Shown piece by piece: positions 10,419 through 23,975 of a DNA stretch of 64,000 nucleotides. Position 1 is the first letter of the stretch, and each line of letters opens with the position of its first letter. The notes beneath the pieces are model-generated. The model made no database searches. It was not told where the DNA came from and saw nothing but the letters and a program-made list of their open reading frames with translations. The DNA comes from Tricholoma matsutake (taxonomy: Eukaryota; Basidiomycota; Agaricomycetes; Agaricales; Tricholomataceae): positions 7,936,001-8,000,000 of the forward strand of contig AP026543.1 in NCBI GenBank assembly GCA_026075535.2, in the 5' to 3' direction. Made by a program: the position numbers and the translations under genes.

Positions 10419-12046
10419 AACCCGACTTATGTTTTGGATCTTGTATGCATATGACACGGACTTCACAGGCATTTTGCGCATATTGACACTCTTACCCTCA
10501 CTCTACACCGTCAACATCTCTATGTCCATCCTTTCTTTCGCTTCCCTTTTCTGGTAGTTCCGCTTTCAGTTCGCGTCTTCATCATTCAAGGCAATCAGCA
10601 TAGCTTGGTGCGCCGTCCTCAGTGGGCTATTCTCATACTTAATCATCTCCTGCATTTTTGTCTGCTGCTTCCTCCATATATTATTACCCGCAACCTGCTC
10701 ATCCAGATTTTTAGTCCCTCAATTTCCTGTAATATTCATAGTAATACTTTACACTCCCTACCTTTCCTACCTTACCGGTATGCAGGGTCGGCTCCCGCCT
10801 AATATTGAATCAGTCCTCATTACGCTACCATCCGATGTACGTACATATTATGCAAACCTCGATGAAAGAAACGTGTGAAGCATACTGTGAGTAATATGTA
10901 GCTGACTGTCTGATTTTAGGCTGACCCTCCCATGTTCCTCGCCAAAGATAAACGTTTAAATTACGAGATCTGTATCCTCGGTTCTGTTTGACATTATGCA
11001 TCAATGCCATTCGGCATCTCCCGCCAAAAACGCGGTCAGATGCTTAGCTTCGCCGAATTTCACCCGAACTTTCGTTTCTGAGCATTGCTTTGTCGATTGC
11101 TAGCTTGCTCACTCTTGCGGAAGTTTTGCGCCTTTCACGAGTTGCGTTTTCCAAATTTGATCCCTGGTAATACGTATAAATAATTAATATTCATCCACCT
11201 CGCCAGTCACTCTACCCTGCACTGTGATAACTATGTACATCCACCCACTCATATGCAGTGTGAATACTCATCGGTATCGGTCTCGGGGACGTTTTCGCTG
11301 ACCACTCCAAAGCGTAGTTTCTCAACCGGCTCCACCATTGAATTCTGTGACATAAAACTTCGAATGCCAAGGTATGCACTCCTCCCAGTCTTGAGTGATC
11401 ATGAAACTCTTGCTGCACTATTCGTCGAGGTTGAGAGTGGCAATCTGTTTGTTAGTCCTCAAAAGCCTTACGCAGGTACGAGTTTAAATAAATCTGTTCT
11501 AGGCCAACAAAGCCCATCTCTTGCCCACGTATGTTTTCTATGTTCTTTTTTCGCACTCTGCTTACCTCGGGTCAAACCTACTTGTCTGGTCCGACATTTA
11601 CCTGGGGCTCTTGAAGCTTGAAATCTTTTGGAAATCTCAATTAATTCATGTGACGAAATTGGGTTTCTACAAGCCTACGTATACATCTACTATGTACAAG
11701 CCCAATGATAGTACTAGTATTATCTTACGGACCGCAGTAATCATTGCTCATACTTGGGACTGATACATGAAAAGAATCGATGCAGCCGTAATGTAAACAT
11801 AGTAGGTGGCATAGATGGATTTTTCTTCTCAAGAGTGTCAATCCTAAAAGTCCAGCAACGGCACATCGCTACATGACCGCGATCCTCAGTTCCTATAATC
11901 CTCATTGTCAAGCAAAGCCTCAGTGAACCATTTTCAATGCTGAAATTTCTTATCAACGGTAACCGAACGGTCCAGTATTACTGGTAGATCAACAGTAGAT
12001 TTATCCGCTTTGCATCTATTTGGTTCTCGACCCTCTCATACCTCAC
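10419..12046. other. Gene-free stretch of 1.6 kb
   Basis: A 122-codon open frame at 11253-11621 has no recognised similarity and poor coding character, so I do not call it. The rest holds 3' flank of the RGS gene and presumably the promoter of the next gene. Confidence 0.4.
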
Positions 12047-13147
12047 ATGTCGTGGCTTAAGGATTTCGCTGGTGGCGATCCTCTTCCTCCTTATACCGGA
12101 GATCCTGGAGAGCCAAAGGTTAAAGATCCGAGCATTCCTAATAGGATGGTATCAGACAAACCTGCTAATCGACCCTTCCTGGCGTATGTTTACTTGCACT
12201 GAGACCTGTGTCTGTATCTCATGAATGTTAAAGCTATAAAGAATACCGTGAAAAGCAAGAGGAAGTACACAACGCCTGGGTGGAGCGACAGAAAGAACGG
12301 GAGGTCAGGATAGGTCGGGGCGAGGAGGCAGGACCTCCAGAACGTGATCCAACAGCTGAACAAGACGTCGGCTTGCTAGGTTTACTGAAGTTTGTCGTAT
12401 ATCTGCTGTTATTCACTGCCCTTGCTGGAAAATTTGTCACGGGAAGCTTTACATGGGAGTATCGAAGCAAATGGACTCAACTGAAGACCTATTGGCCCGT
12501 CAGTCCATTACACCTGTTCTCTTCGACTGACCGCCTCATTTCCATAGCAAAATCAACGTCTTTTCTCCGAACGACTATTGGCAGAATATGACGGTACTGT
12601 TCTCGGAAGCCCTATCTATCTCGCAGTGAGTTGGCTGCGCTTCTTATTTTTCCTGCGGTCCGTTTACATTCGACTCGACTGTCAGATTGATGGGAATGTT
12701 TATGATGTCACCAGTGGTAGTGCATACCAACCAGGTGGCTCGTATCACATACTGTAAGAATCTGTTACGTTGAACATGACGCGTTTTCTGATGTTTTGTA
12801 GTGCCGGCGTCGATGCTGCAAGAGCTTTTGGAACTGGATGTTTCCAGATTCACAGGACACACGACACTCGTGGAATGAGTGAGAGTGAACTAAGGGCAAG
12901 GTTTCTATGTTTAACATCATGATATGGTGCTCAATTTATTTTGCAGAGTCTTGACCACTGGAAGAAATTTTATGCTGAACACGAGACTTATGTTAAAGTA
13001 GGCAGGGTTTTACACGCTCCCATTGACCCGACGAGTCCAATACCCGAGCATTGTGACCCCAAGAGCGTCGAAGCTGCGCGAGCGATGAAGAAAACCAGTG
13101 AAAATGCAGCACAAGAGAACCACAAAGGAGGGCACCAAGAACTTTGA
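12047..13147 (+). CDS. Membrane-anchored cytochrome-b5-like haem/steroid-binding protein (MAPR family)
   Basis: Six exons (12047-12183, 12234-12498, 12548-12625, 12686-12753, 12802-12900, 12949-13147) encode 281 residues. An N-terminal charged region is followed by one membrane segment (GLLGLLKFVVYLLLFTALAG, about 100-120). The cytochrome-b5-like fold comes next, with YDGTVLGSPIYLAIDGNVYD, then SAYQPGGSYHILAGVDAARA. Those two blocks are the MAPR signature. MAPR proteins bind haem and partner with P450 enzymes or sterol pathways at the ER. The final acceptor is the second AG of GCAGAG, because only that keeps the frame. The start MSWLKDF lies after an in-frame TTG extension that I reject. The family is clear, while ligand and partner are unknown. 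Confidence 0.88.
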
Positions 13148-13299
13148 TTATAAATAATCTATTGTGTACAAATAACCTTCATATGCATATACCTCGTAAC
13201 TAGGGGGAGCGTGCCACAATGGGCACAAACTAGAATTGGGATAAATTCACGACTGATCCGTGGGATGAGAGATCAATGTTCTGGACAATAAGGGGGATA

Positions 13300-14168
13300 T
13301 TAAACCTGTTTGGGTGCTCCGTGTGTCAGGAGGTAGTTTTTTAAGATGGGGAAGTCGGCCATAGATGCGTCAATCATGGAAGAGAAAGGATTGTCGCAAT
13401 ATTTCGCAATGACAATGTTACCTCGCCAAGCGCATTCTTCCTTGAACGCTCGGCCCTGGATTTCACGAATGCTTTTGTTGATGTGAAACGACATTCCGTC
13501 CCGAGATACGGTGGGGTAGAAGATTATGTAGGGGTTGGCGAACTTTCGGTTCATTCCGTCCAGCGCCTCTACAAGCTGTGAATTAAATATCAGTAGCCGA
13601 AATTCCTGTTATCTTATCTGCTACCTGGAATTTCCAGGCTCGAGATCCAAGGCCCTCCGCGATCTGGAGTGGTATCAGCAACCATAGAGTTCAGAAGACG
13701 CAAGACCGCGCACATAGTCCATGAAAACCTCCGGATGAGGCATGCGGGACGGCGACGTGGTATAAAAGGCATGGTGGTTCGTCACTGTCATCGGACTGTA
13801 CATGATCAATACAATATTCCGAAGAGACAAAGGTTAGCAAACCTAGTCATGAGTTGTACAAGTGAAGGAGGGCGGCCTATGACGTATTGAGAGTCAACAC
13901 ATCGGTCACCATCCATAAACGCTAACCAACCGTCCGAAGGGAACAAAATAGCGCTGAAAGAGATTAAGTGATCCATGGCAAATGGTCCGGGGAAGCAGGA
14001 AGAGGTCAAAAAATGGAGTGGAACTTTGTAAACTAGCAGCAGATTCTTCAAAGCTTCAAGGACTACCTGAGCACCGAGAACGGATAATAGAGATGCCATC
14101 TTTATAAGTCTGGAAGAAGAAGCAACGAGGGAGGGGTGCTGTCTTTCTTCGATCGCAGAATCAGTCAT
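13300..14168 (-). CDS. Uncharacterised fungal protein with an apparent frameshift
   Basis: Minus strand. The start MTDSAIEERQHPS at 14168 leads into ILFPSDGWLAFMDGDRC. An intron at 13842-13796 joins to SPMTVTNHHAFYTTSPS and FMDYVRGLASSELYG. The next conserved-looking stretch, IPLQIAEGLGSRAWKFQ, lies one base out of frame near 13680. An intron at 13624-13576 then joins LVEALDGMNRKFANPYIIFY, and the gene ends KNYLLTHGAPKQV. From memory, similar short proteins occur in many mushroom genomes with no known function. The one-base shift could be a real mutation, in which case this is a pseudogene, or an assembly error. An internal intron may also lie around 14030-13950. I invent no function. Confidence 0.5.
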
Positions 14169-16362
14169 TGTAGTTGGCCACGCTGTCGAATAATTTAAAT
14201 TCCATACCGGGCTAGTATGTGGTGAAGGATTTACTACACCTTCAAACCATAGCTGCGTGTTAACGTTCTGTGATTTGTGTGTGATCATCATGAGTGTGTA
14301 CGGTGACCTGTCATTGTTTCAAGCGTGCATTACGGGTTAAACTGAAGACTTCGCCGTGATCTCTCCGAAGCGTTCATAGTATGCCTCCTTGAAGCTGAGG
14401 CGCGATCATGAACCAGAAGGCATCGAGTACAGAATGAGAATTCTTGACCAAATCATTGATGCCGCAAACTCATCAATAAGTATCGGTAAATTATCGGTAC
14501 TAGGTAATGACATTTTATGATTTCCTACCAGGGCTTTGGCGCATCGAACCAAATTGATCACGGAACCGGCCTGGGCGCTGCTACGTCGGTACGATTCTTG
14601 CAACAAAGCCTATACTACACCGTGATATGTCAAGATATTTTTACAGGCTCCTGCTAACCCGTGTGTCCTTTTGAAAGACACCACTCCAGAGCATGCGTTT
14701 CCAGGTTCACGATTTTTGGCTCCCACCGCCGTGGACCAATCTATCTAGCAGTATACATGCCCGATCTTGAACATCTCAGAATGACTGTATGTGAGGACAG
14801 TTGCGTCCCGAAATTTCCCGTCGAAACGCAAAGTTGACAAGAACCTTTCCGAGCACTTGTGTCGGGAGATTCGCACCGTCACGATCTACTAGCACCCAGC
14901 GTGTGTATGTATGCGGCAGTATGCCTACTCCGCGAATATCGTTTGTCCTTCAATTCACTTGAGGCAAACAAATATCAAACAAATATCCACAGAGTGGGGT
15001 TCGTTTTGCCGTTGATGCCATGCTACATTCTGTTTAGTTTCTGTTGTATAATTGCGCCCGGACATCCGATGTGCCGTTGGCCGCATGCCGCATGCACTCC
15101 CTCTTTTCGTCGCCTTCGACCCTTCAATTTTCATCTATGTTCTTGTCCTCGTGGCCCGTCCTCGTGTCATGGCGTTTGGCCTCTCCCGACTTTGCGCTAT
15201 TGCGCTTTGTTGCTTGTTTACTGATCATGGTTTCCTGACGATCCGACACCCTGCAGCAATGCCGATCCCTCTTCCATTCGACCAAAGTTCTGCGGAAGCC
15301 GTCGATCTTTGTTCTGGTGCTTTATTGGATCTCTTTCTTACTCCTTACCAGCTGAATCTGGAGACTGGGCACGTGAACATACAATACCCGGAAAGAAGGA
15401 CAGTTTTTTTTGACTCTCTGATAAGTCGAGCATGTGATCGAGTTGACTCCTTCCCGTGGCTATTTCTCGTTCTCGCATTTATATCTGAAGCCCGCCGATG
15501 TATATCGACGTTCATTTTACACGTCTTGCCGACGTCGATAATGATGACCGGAGGTCTTCGAGTGCATAAGGTCATCCTCAACCTTTGCACAGTAGTGGCT
15601 TCTTTATTGAAGGTATTTCACAGGTGTCTTAGAAGCCAGGTTTTTCAAAAGTCGAGTCCCCGAACGGATTTTTTGCACGCTTGAGCGGCTCCTCTTTCTG
15701 ACCGGGCCTGACGAATTGAATTGTTCATTTATGATATTACTGCTCGAGGCTCGACATATTGACATGGGAAGCCTCGCTGCAAGCGGACCCTTTTTTCCCT
15801 CAGCGACCGATAACAATAGCGTCTTGACCCCGTGGAAGTGACTCATTGCTGTACCGCCCTCATCTGCAACACGGCTGTGCCAGAAAGTGCGGCAATCACT
15901 GAGGGAAAGAACCACAGGGTGCAAATTATACTAATTCAGTATCATTCATCAAGGAAAGTTTGTTGAAGCTTTTCTTAAAGTTTTGGAGGCCCATTGAAAT
16001 CGAGATTCCTTTCTGAACAGGCGAAGTGTTCAAGATGGTAAGGCCGTCGTCTAAATTAATATCAATTTACCTTTGTAGTCTGACTTTAAGTGATAGTAGG
16101 TCCCTTGCAAGCAATTCAGCGTGAGGATCTAAACCTTGCAGGTCATTAAAATTAAAGAAAATACGAATCCGTCCTTAAGAAGTAGTATCGACTGCTTGAG
16201 GTGGCAGTTACGACAACCGTTTGAAGTTGACAAGCACAGTAGTATTGCACAAGCATGTAAGAGCTGCCTAAATAACGGAAGAAACTTATGCGTAGACTGT
16301 GTTCCCAATAAGGAAATTGACGCGTCTGTTTCAACCACTGTCTGCTCATAAAGCAGTTTGCG
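14169..16362. other. Gene-free stretch of 2.2 kb upstream of the nucleoporin gene
   Basis: The most open frame is a 210-codon plus-strand stretch at 15052-15684 without recognisable domains. A minus-strand fragment near 14606-14520 (SSAQAGSVINLVRCAKAL) reads like protein but has no clear exons around it and may be a relic. I call neither. No tRNA or repeat was found. Confidence 0.35.
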
Positions 16363-19300
16363 ATGGACGTAGGCTTTCTTGTTGCAACCCATCTTTCTTC
16401 CTTGTTCCCGTCTCATGCGACCTCTATTCCCCTGCAAACAACGCGTCAGGGTGTTCCACTACCTGCTGCTCCCCAAGAATCCGATCCACCAGCAGAGCAT
16501 GCTGCTCATTCTTCTTTGCTCCATACTCCTCTCACAGGAACTATCCTACTTCGTGTCCTTCATGGTGGTCTGATCATCGAACTCGTTTCTCTCTCTACTG
16601 AGGTCCCACCAATTCGATTCATATTTCCTGCGGCTATTCTTCCTTCTCCTGCCATGTTTCTGTGGGATTCCACCGAACTTCATGTCCTCGCAGTCACCCA
16701 GAGAGGTTCTCTGTACCGTCTGGTCATCCCAGTCGACAACGGTCATGAATTATGGCTAAATCGGGGTGACGATATATGGCCTCGTGAATATCTTATTAAG
16801 AATATTTCAGACACCATAGATGGTATAGTCCATGTGCAAGGAACAGATTGTGTGGCTATTGGGTTGCCAAGCGGCTCGCTGTTACGGTTAGAAACAGAAT
16901 ATGTCGGTGAAGAAAGCGATGGTACGTGAATTCATCGTTGAGGTCATTTCATTGCTAACGGTATATGGAAGATGAGTGGGCAGAATCTTTTTTTCAGCAT
17001 ACGTCGTTCCTCTTGTCCTTCACATCCTTCCTTCCGACGTTAAACAGCGGATTTTCCAGTGTATCGGAAATCGTTTCAATGGCTACCCATCCATGGCCTA
17101 CCGATATTGGTCACATATGGACGCTGTCCCGCGACCTTACAGTGCGATATTGGAAGGCGAAAATCGGCTGCGTCGCGTCGAAACCCTTGGCACAGGCGTT
17201 TCACGCTCGGGAGCCCTCACCATTGCCCACAATATCAGCAAACGGATCCAAACCGCATGTACTGCTAGACCCAATGCACCAGACCCTCCTGCGGGTTTTC
17301 TCCACAAGTTCCCACGAAGACCACATCTATGTACTTGTCTTCATTCCCACAATCACTTCACTCTCCTCAGGCGGTAGTTTCCAGCTGCTTGACACAGTCA
17401 CTGATCAGTTGTCCGACATCGGGAGTATTGAGTGTTCTAAAAACACCGCTCACTGCCATCTTCAAGACTTCATGGTGATCGGCGATTCCTTATACACGCT
17501 GTGGGATCGTCAGGGCCAATCTATGGTTGAAAAGACGGACATTAACCTTACCGAATTACATAACAAGGAGTTCCGTTCAGCTGCATGGCACACCGCATCC
17601 TATGCCACGGAACCTGAGCTTACCCCTGCTTACCTCGAGGAACATCTCCTCTCTCCAGGCTCCTTGACAGACAAGTTTTTTGAAGCGATCATGAGACCAG
17701 GGATGTTTTCAGCTCTTACCCTACGCACTGCCATCGACCAGTACACAGATGCGTGTCTCTCCTTACCAGGACCTCGACCTCCTCAACTAGCAACCAGCTA
17801 TGGGTCGTTAAGCGAACACATTGCAGCCGTGGTGGGATGCACAGTTGGCTTAAATCGTGACCCACAAACCGGTGCTTTCCAACATGCTAATTATTGGAAC
17901 GCACTGAAAAGAGACTGGGAAGGATTCATTGCCCGATGTCGCGAGGTGGAACGGAGTGCCCGTCGTCCACTTGTTCTTGGCGCTCAAGATCAGGGTAATA
18001 TAATCGTTGTGGAACGGGAGCGGGTTGGAGCACTTGTTAATGCAGATTTGCCCATCCAGATTCGAAGTCTTCTCTCCCGAGAATGGTCTGATCTCGATCC
18101 TCAGTATGATCTTCTGAGTGTTGTATGGACCCTGCGTTCCAAGTTGGGCCCACAAGTCATGTTGAACTTGGAGCATCGCCTCATGGATACGGTGCATCAG
18201 GAGATTGCCTTCTCCTTTGTCGATATTCTGCAAGATCAAGCCCGACGTTTGAAATTTAGAGAAGCCATCGATGAAGGCTCCGCAAGTTGGATCATTGGGC
18301 GTTTACAAAGCATCTCCGACATCGACACCGCCGCTCGCACCGTGCTCGATGTCATCGGGGGGTTTGATATGGAGATTAAAAGGGAAGAAGATGAAGTAGA
18401 GTTACTTCTTCCTCCGCCTCGTTCCCATTGGTCGCGGGCTCTCACTGCAGCATACATAACTAAGACGATCGAAGTGCGCTATGATCTATGCCTCTCTCTT
18501 GTAACATTGCTTTTTTTCCTTTCGGAGGAGCTCTCTGAATGGGATCCCGCGTTGTTGGCGGAAGTCTTCGCGGTATTCCGAGGTGTGGCGATGCTCCGAT
18601 TCGTGGCCAGGCAACCTGCAGGTCCACCTCCCGACATGTCGGCCATTTCTAATGATCACTCAACGCCAGACGACGTAGTGACACGTATGCGTAACATGAA
18701 CGTTTCACATAGCAAGACGCTTGTCTTTCCGACTTACTCGCTTATTTACCGCCTCCTAGATCAATCAGGTGATACACACGGGCTTCCAGGTGCAGCCCAC
18801 CGTTTTCTTGATGCGACAGGACTATTGCAGTCCATCTCACCTGCTCATGCAACTAAGTTCGAAATTCTTTTTTGTGAAAGGCTTCGACAACTTGGTTTTT
18901 ATGGGTCTGCAAGGGAGCTGCTCTCGTGGTTGCCAAGAACACCGGGGGGATCCTACGTTCTTGCCCGACTGTGGCTCAATGTGGGGCGAGCGGACGATGC
19001 CGCTCACCTCATGGAAAAGTTGGCTGCCAGATTTGGCAAGTCTTCCTTCGACACACGTCGTCCATCAGCTCTCTGACGTTTATGATAGGTCCCGATCATG
19101 GTCTCTCGTTCGAGGATCAGGACGCTTTGGCGTCCGTTCTTCCAGGTGCCGAACTATTCGACTCATCCTTCTCTTTCTATCTGCATGCCTCCAACGTCTT
19201 CAAAATGTCGTCACTCGTGTATCATGAAGTGCAGTTTGCACAGCTGGCTTTAGCGGTTGCACCTCCCGAGGATACGTCCACTTTATGGGTCAACATTATC

Positions 19301-20945
19301 AAGGGTTATACTGATCTGGTGATGTATGAAGATGCATATGCCTCTTTGATGTCTAATCCCTACGAAAGACTGTACGCTGTCTCAGTCTTTCACCTCGGTA
19401 TCCAATATAACTTTTATTAGGAAACGGGATTGTGTCAGTCAACTAACATATCGGATGTGCGAAGATAATGCCGTAGAGACACTTATGTCGTTCAACTTTG
19501 CTGGCATAGCTGACGAGGTAGAAGCTGCACTTTCTTTCAAGGCTCGGAATGTCGACCCACGCGTTCGACCATGCTATTCGAGGATACTTTACCTTTGGTA
19601 TACTCGTAGGGGAGACTACCGAAATGGTATGGTATCTGCTTCGTCGAATGGTGTCATGTTTCTGAATTTTCTGTAGCTGCCCTTGCCATGTATCAGCGCG
19701 CCCGCAAGCTTCAAGATCTTATCGGCGACGCTGCTTCTTTTGCTTCGCTGGCCGAAGAACAACTCGAAGGATACAATATCGCGATCAACTCGTTGTCTCT
19801 AGTTGATCAAAAGAATGCCTGGGTGCTTCTGCCTATATCCACGGACACTGCACATGAGGTGTTTTCATTCTTCCTGATTGCCCACCCGTGCTTATGATCA
19901 CTAGCCAAGAAAACGAAGAAAACTTTCCAGACATATTCCAGAAAGTCGATATGCTCCGGGAAAATTCGACACAGAGATTGTGTACCTAGCCGACATTCGA
20001 TATGACTACGCATTGCTATGCGCGCAGATCGAGATAATACGAACAGATCCGAAGTTGCTACCCTCTCAAGGTCAGCGGCTACCCCGATCCCTGACATGTC
20101 CATTTCTCTTCTGACTTGATGCAGAGCTCCTACTACCCCCATCTTTGATCGTCTTGAAGTTAGCACAAGCGAATCGGTTTGATTTTGCGATGGCGACAGC
20201 TCGGACTCTCAAGGTTGATATGACAGACTTATTCACACATTTGACAAGCCAGTGTCTGCGACTATCACGGAATCCTGATGCAGTCATGTATCTATCTTTT
20301 ATCTCGCCCTCTACGTGTCATTGCTTAAAGTTTGCCCTAGCCAAGAGAATACGTCTGATTGGCTGCTTACTGACAAAGTGTCATCGTGGCCAGGAACTCC
20401 TGCTGATAGGGGCTGGCGGTACTTACGGTTGTCCCTACAACGACATGACAATGCAGACACAGACTATAAATATACGAAGGCCGTCCTCGAGGTCATACTG
20501 AACACAGACAGATCATCGCCACCTCCGCCCTGGGTTATACGGACACTTCAGGTGAGATTTGACCTGCGAGAATTTCGACACAAGGGTCAAATACCTGACA
20601 GGACCACCATCCCGAGTACCTTATCCGTGTTTGCTTACGGTATGAGAATTTCGAACAGGCCATCGAACATACGCTATCCCTGATGCGCAAGGTGCGTCGA
20701 TCGTTCCTTCGCGTAGCTTCTACAGCTCATACGCAGCTTCTTGAATTTCTTCTGTATCGTAGTCCGACACCCATCTGTCAAGGAATGCTTCGTCCACGTG
20801 GCTGCCATATACGTCGATCGACCAAGTTCTCATAGCAGCTACCGCTCAAGACCCAGCAAACCCTGGACTGTCTAATTTGCGATCGGAGATCACAAGTCGT
20901 ATGAAACGCATAGAAAAGCTTAGTCGCCCGGGCCTTCCACGATAA
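16363..20945 (+). CDS. NUP120: Nucleoporin Nup120/Nup160, Y-complex subunit
   Basis: Ten exons (16363-16921, 16972-19035, 19089-19371, 19421-19626, 19677-19858, 19905-20070, 20125-20287, 20341-20551, 20602-20691, 20763-20945) splice into 1368 residues with consistent phase. The N-terminal half has the propeller signature of this family (HIWTLSRDLTVRYW, SLYRLVIPV, TEPELTPAYLEEHLLSPGSL). The C-terminal half is helical (TAVLE-type helices, MYQRARKLQDLIGDAASF). Nup120/160 is a scaffold arm of the Y-complex of the nuclear pore. The length fits the family. The intron at 19036-19088 begins with GC (GCAAGT) rather than GT. No GT donor keeps the frame, and the join GPDHGLSFED is supported by continuity. 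It converges on the Zn2Cys6 gene with about 220 bp between stops. Confidence 0.88.
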
Positions 20946-21169
20946 AATTGCTGTGGCAAAAAAAAATACTACGTGCACAGTGTGTGACGCCCAGCATATA
21001 TCCAGTCCTTCTGCTGGGCCATATAAAAATATTCTATACTGCTACATGGCTCATGCACATGTAAAGCTAGATAACCAAAACATTAACTGAGAACAGATGG
21101 ATATTGCCAAAAGGGTACGTCCAAACCAAACATACACACGGAGAACGACGGGACATGAATGGGATGCAG

Positions 21170-23921
21170 CTACGATGCCTGAATGTGTCGAGCACCTCCT
21201 GCTGACGCGGGCTGTAGACCGTCCAAGAATTGACTCCACTCTCCTTCACCGAATCCGATCGACGCGCCCCACATGGATGCTTCATCCACAGGGTGAATAT
21301 ACTGTGTATAATGGGTATTATCGTAACCTTGCGATTGGTGGGGTAGGGTATACGGCGGTTGAGGGTGGTAGTTAGTCGGCGAGCCAACCAAAGTCTGAGG
21401 GTCAGTATGTTCGTTGTCAATTAAGTTTGTGCAGAAGAACAAAAGGAACACGTACAGTAGGTATATTATGGAGCGAATCATATTGCTGCGGTGATACAAC
21501 GTTCATCATTCCCAGTGACGGGCTAACCGAGCTTGAACTTGAACTCACGCGGTCGCTTGGTGACTCCCCATTACGCCGCGAATCGCGTGAGTCGTGTAGA
21601 GGAAACGCAAGCTTTCGTACAACGCTAAGCACCTGTTGCCTCTGCTTTTCTCGAGCTTCTTGATTCATGATTGGGAACTCTGTCGAGTACAGAGGAGAGA
21701 GTGCTTGTAAAATATCATAACTCTTGTCTGCGACTGAGTTCCCTCTTGCTTGCTCTAAAAGCGTCGTAGCTTTCCGTATACATTGTCGGAACAGCCCAGC
21801 ACCGGGTTGGTCTGAATGCGCAATCAGGTGAAAGGAGAAGAACATAGCAGCAGAGAACGCGTGAAATGGACCCCAGCTCATATGCCCAGGGACCGCAAGG
21901 GCCGAATTTGCTAGAAAGTCTGGTCGTGATTGGGTAACGATTGTAATCAATTTGTCAGCTGCGCCGACTGCAATTTCCAGACTTTGGGCAGCCTTCGCAG
22001 AGTCCACTTGTTTGCCACCAGGTAAACCTGAGCTAGGACTACTAGCATATGGTCGATGGAGGGAAAACCGAATGTGGTAATATGATGCACGAACAACAAC
22101 GCTCTGAACGCCAACACGACGCACGTTGGTGTTGGGCGACGCAAGGCTGCGAGCCAAGCGGTATTCATCCAGGTCCAGTTCTTCTGGCAAACTGTCCATC
22201 CACTGCGTCAATGCACGATCATTTGCCTGAACGCTTTCATACGGAACTGGTCGAACTGAAACAGCGTCGTCCATGATATCACCTAAAGTATATGCCAATC
22301 GGAAGAGCGCAACGTTTGGGGCAAATAGTCTGCCAGTCTTGTCAATGGCAGTATCGCAATACGAGGGCAGTTGTGTATCAAAATGGCGGGAAGAAAACGC
22401 GAGGGGCCGTCCAAGCATGAAGGCTTGCCATCTGTACAACGCAAACTTAGAGGATGCCTTCAATGCGATTGCAAGCCTACCGCTCCATCAACACAATATG
22501 CCACCAAGCCCATCGCCGTCGTTCTGCAACATCTCGGTGCATTCTCCATTTCCCTGGATCCCGATGGAGACCCATTGCCATTCCTATGGTCACCAGCTCG
22601 CCCCTTATCTGCCAGACTTCCTCGGTGTCGCTTTTCACGAGAGTCTGGTACGTCCCCTTTATTAAGTACAGTTCCACGAGTTCCAAAGTGTAGACTTTGG
22701 TTTCTGCCAAGCGCCTTTGAAGAGCAGTCTTAGAAACTTCATAGAACTTATTTCCCATCTCCTCGTGACTTTCTGAGTAACTCGCAAGAAGGGGGTGCTG
22801 GGGAGGTAGGTAGCACGTTGCTGCTGCCATTATAGCACAAGCAGTAGAAAGAATTATTCGATCGGCAGAGCTTCCATTCTTGAACCGTTCCCAGTTCCGA
22901 GTGAATGCGGGCTGATTTATGTGCCGGTATATCCAGTTGCAATATTCAAAATAGAAGTCAATGAGCCCATCGATGATCTCGATAGGCGGGAGCAATGAGA
23001 GGAGGTCGCGGTCGTACTCTGGAGTTATGCCCGGGAAATCTCCTGTACTATCTGTGTTTTGAAGAGGATCTGATTCTTCTTCTTCTGAGGCGCGTCGGCT
23101 ATCTTGATGCTTAATAAAAAATACTGTAAGAATTCGGGAGGTAGGGGAGCAATGCAAAATGGTACCAAGAGGTGGAGGGTGCTCGTTGGACCTGCATATA
23201 AACCTTGGGATAAGCCGTGTCCTTGATTTCCTAAGATTCCAGGAGCGTGATGTTTGTCGGTCACGTCTGGATCGATAAGCTCTTTCTTGGGCACCAAGTT
23301 AGAAGCGTCACTTTGCCGCCGTTGTGTTGGTGGCCGAGGTGCTGGAAATATATAAGACTCAAGGACAGAGACAGAATGCCGTATACGAGTTATTTCTTGG
23401 GCAGGGTCGATGCGGCTGTAACTTTGGGCCACAAATGAGGTGTGATGAAAGTGAAAACGTTAAAAGTGATGCAATAAAGATTTGAGAGACTGGGGCACAT
23501 GACTTACTGGTGATCATCACCTCGACTAGGTACTTCGTTTCCTTCATTTCCTCTGCCATCTTGGTAGCACAAAGCAGAGGTGCCTGAGAGATAATATCGT
23601 GTTTACCGATAAAAACATGTAGGTTTGTATGTGGAGCACATACCCCGCAAAACACACGAGGAACATGGACGATTTCTTGATGAAATGGTGAATTGAACGT
23701 ATGGCAAGCATGTGAGGAGAGCATACGAACCTATCGCACTTGAGCTTGCTATTTCTACAAGGTTCACAGTTTATGGCCTTGCGTGCGCGTTTTGTGGGTG
23801 GACGACCGTCGCCATTCTCAGCATTACTAGGCGATCTACCACGAACAGCACCAGCTGTTGTAGACCTGGTAGGTTTTGGGCGGGAAGGAGCCGAAGAAGA
23901 AGCAGTAGGATCGTCAGTCAT
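21170..23921 (-). CDS. Zn(II)2Cys6 transcription factor with fungal_trans domain
   Basis: Seven exons on the minus strand (about 23921-23731, 23675-23644, 23583-23508, 23421-23166, 23109-22481, 22431-21456, 21394-21170) give about 794 residues. The zinc cluster is assembled from three exons: CEPCRNSKLKCD, NRPCSSCVLRG and TSALCYQDGR, with spacing C-x2-C-x6-C-x5-C-x2-C-x8-C. A linker includes RIDPAQEITRIRHSVSVLE, a likely coiled coil. The middle homology region spans about 260-600 (IDGLIDFYFEYCNWIYRHIN, GMAMGLHRDPGKWRMHRD). The tail is polar. Such proteins bind CGG-type sites as nuclear regulators. Target genes cannot be told from the sequence. A 2.6-kb gene-free region lies upstream, which is unusual for this window. 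Confidence 0.9.
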
Positions 23922-23953
23922 TGAGCAAACCTGTATGTTAGTATGTGAATAGG

Positions 23954-23975
23954 CTGTCTGTCTGTCTGTCTGTCT
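23954..23975. repeat. (CTGT)n microsatellite
   Basis: Five consecutive CTGT units just upstream of the Zn2Cys6 regulator start codon. Confidence 0.9.

Noticed and set aside
12020..12046. Upstream TTG start for the MAPR gene
   Set aside because: Nuclear genes rarely start with TTG, and the ATG at 12047 gives a normal N-terminus.
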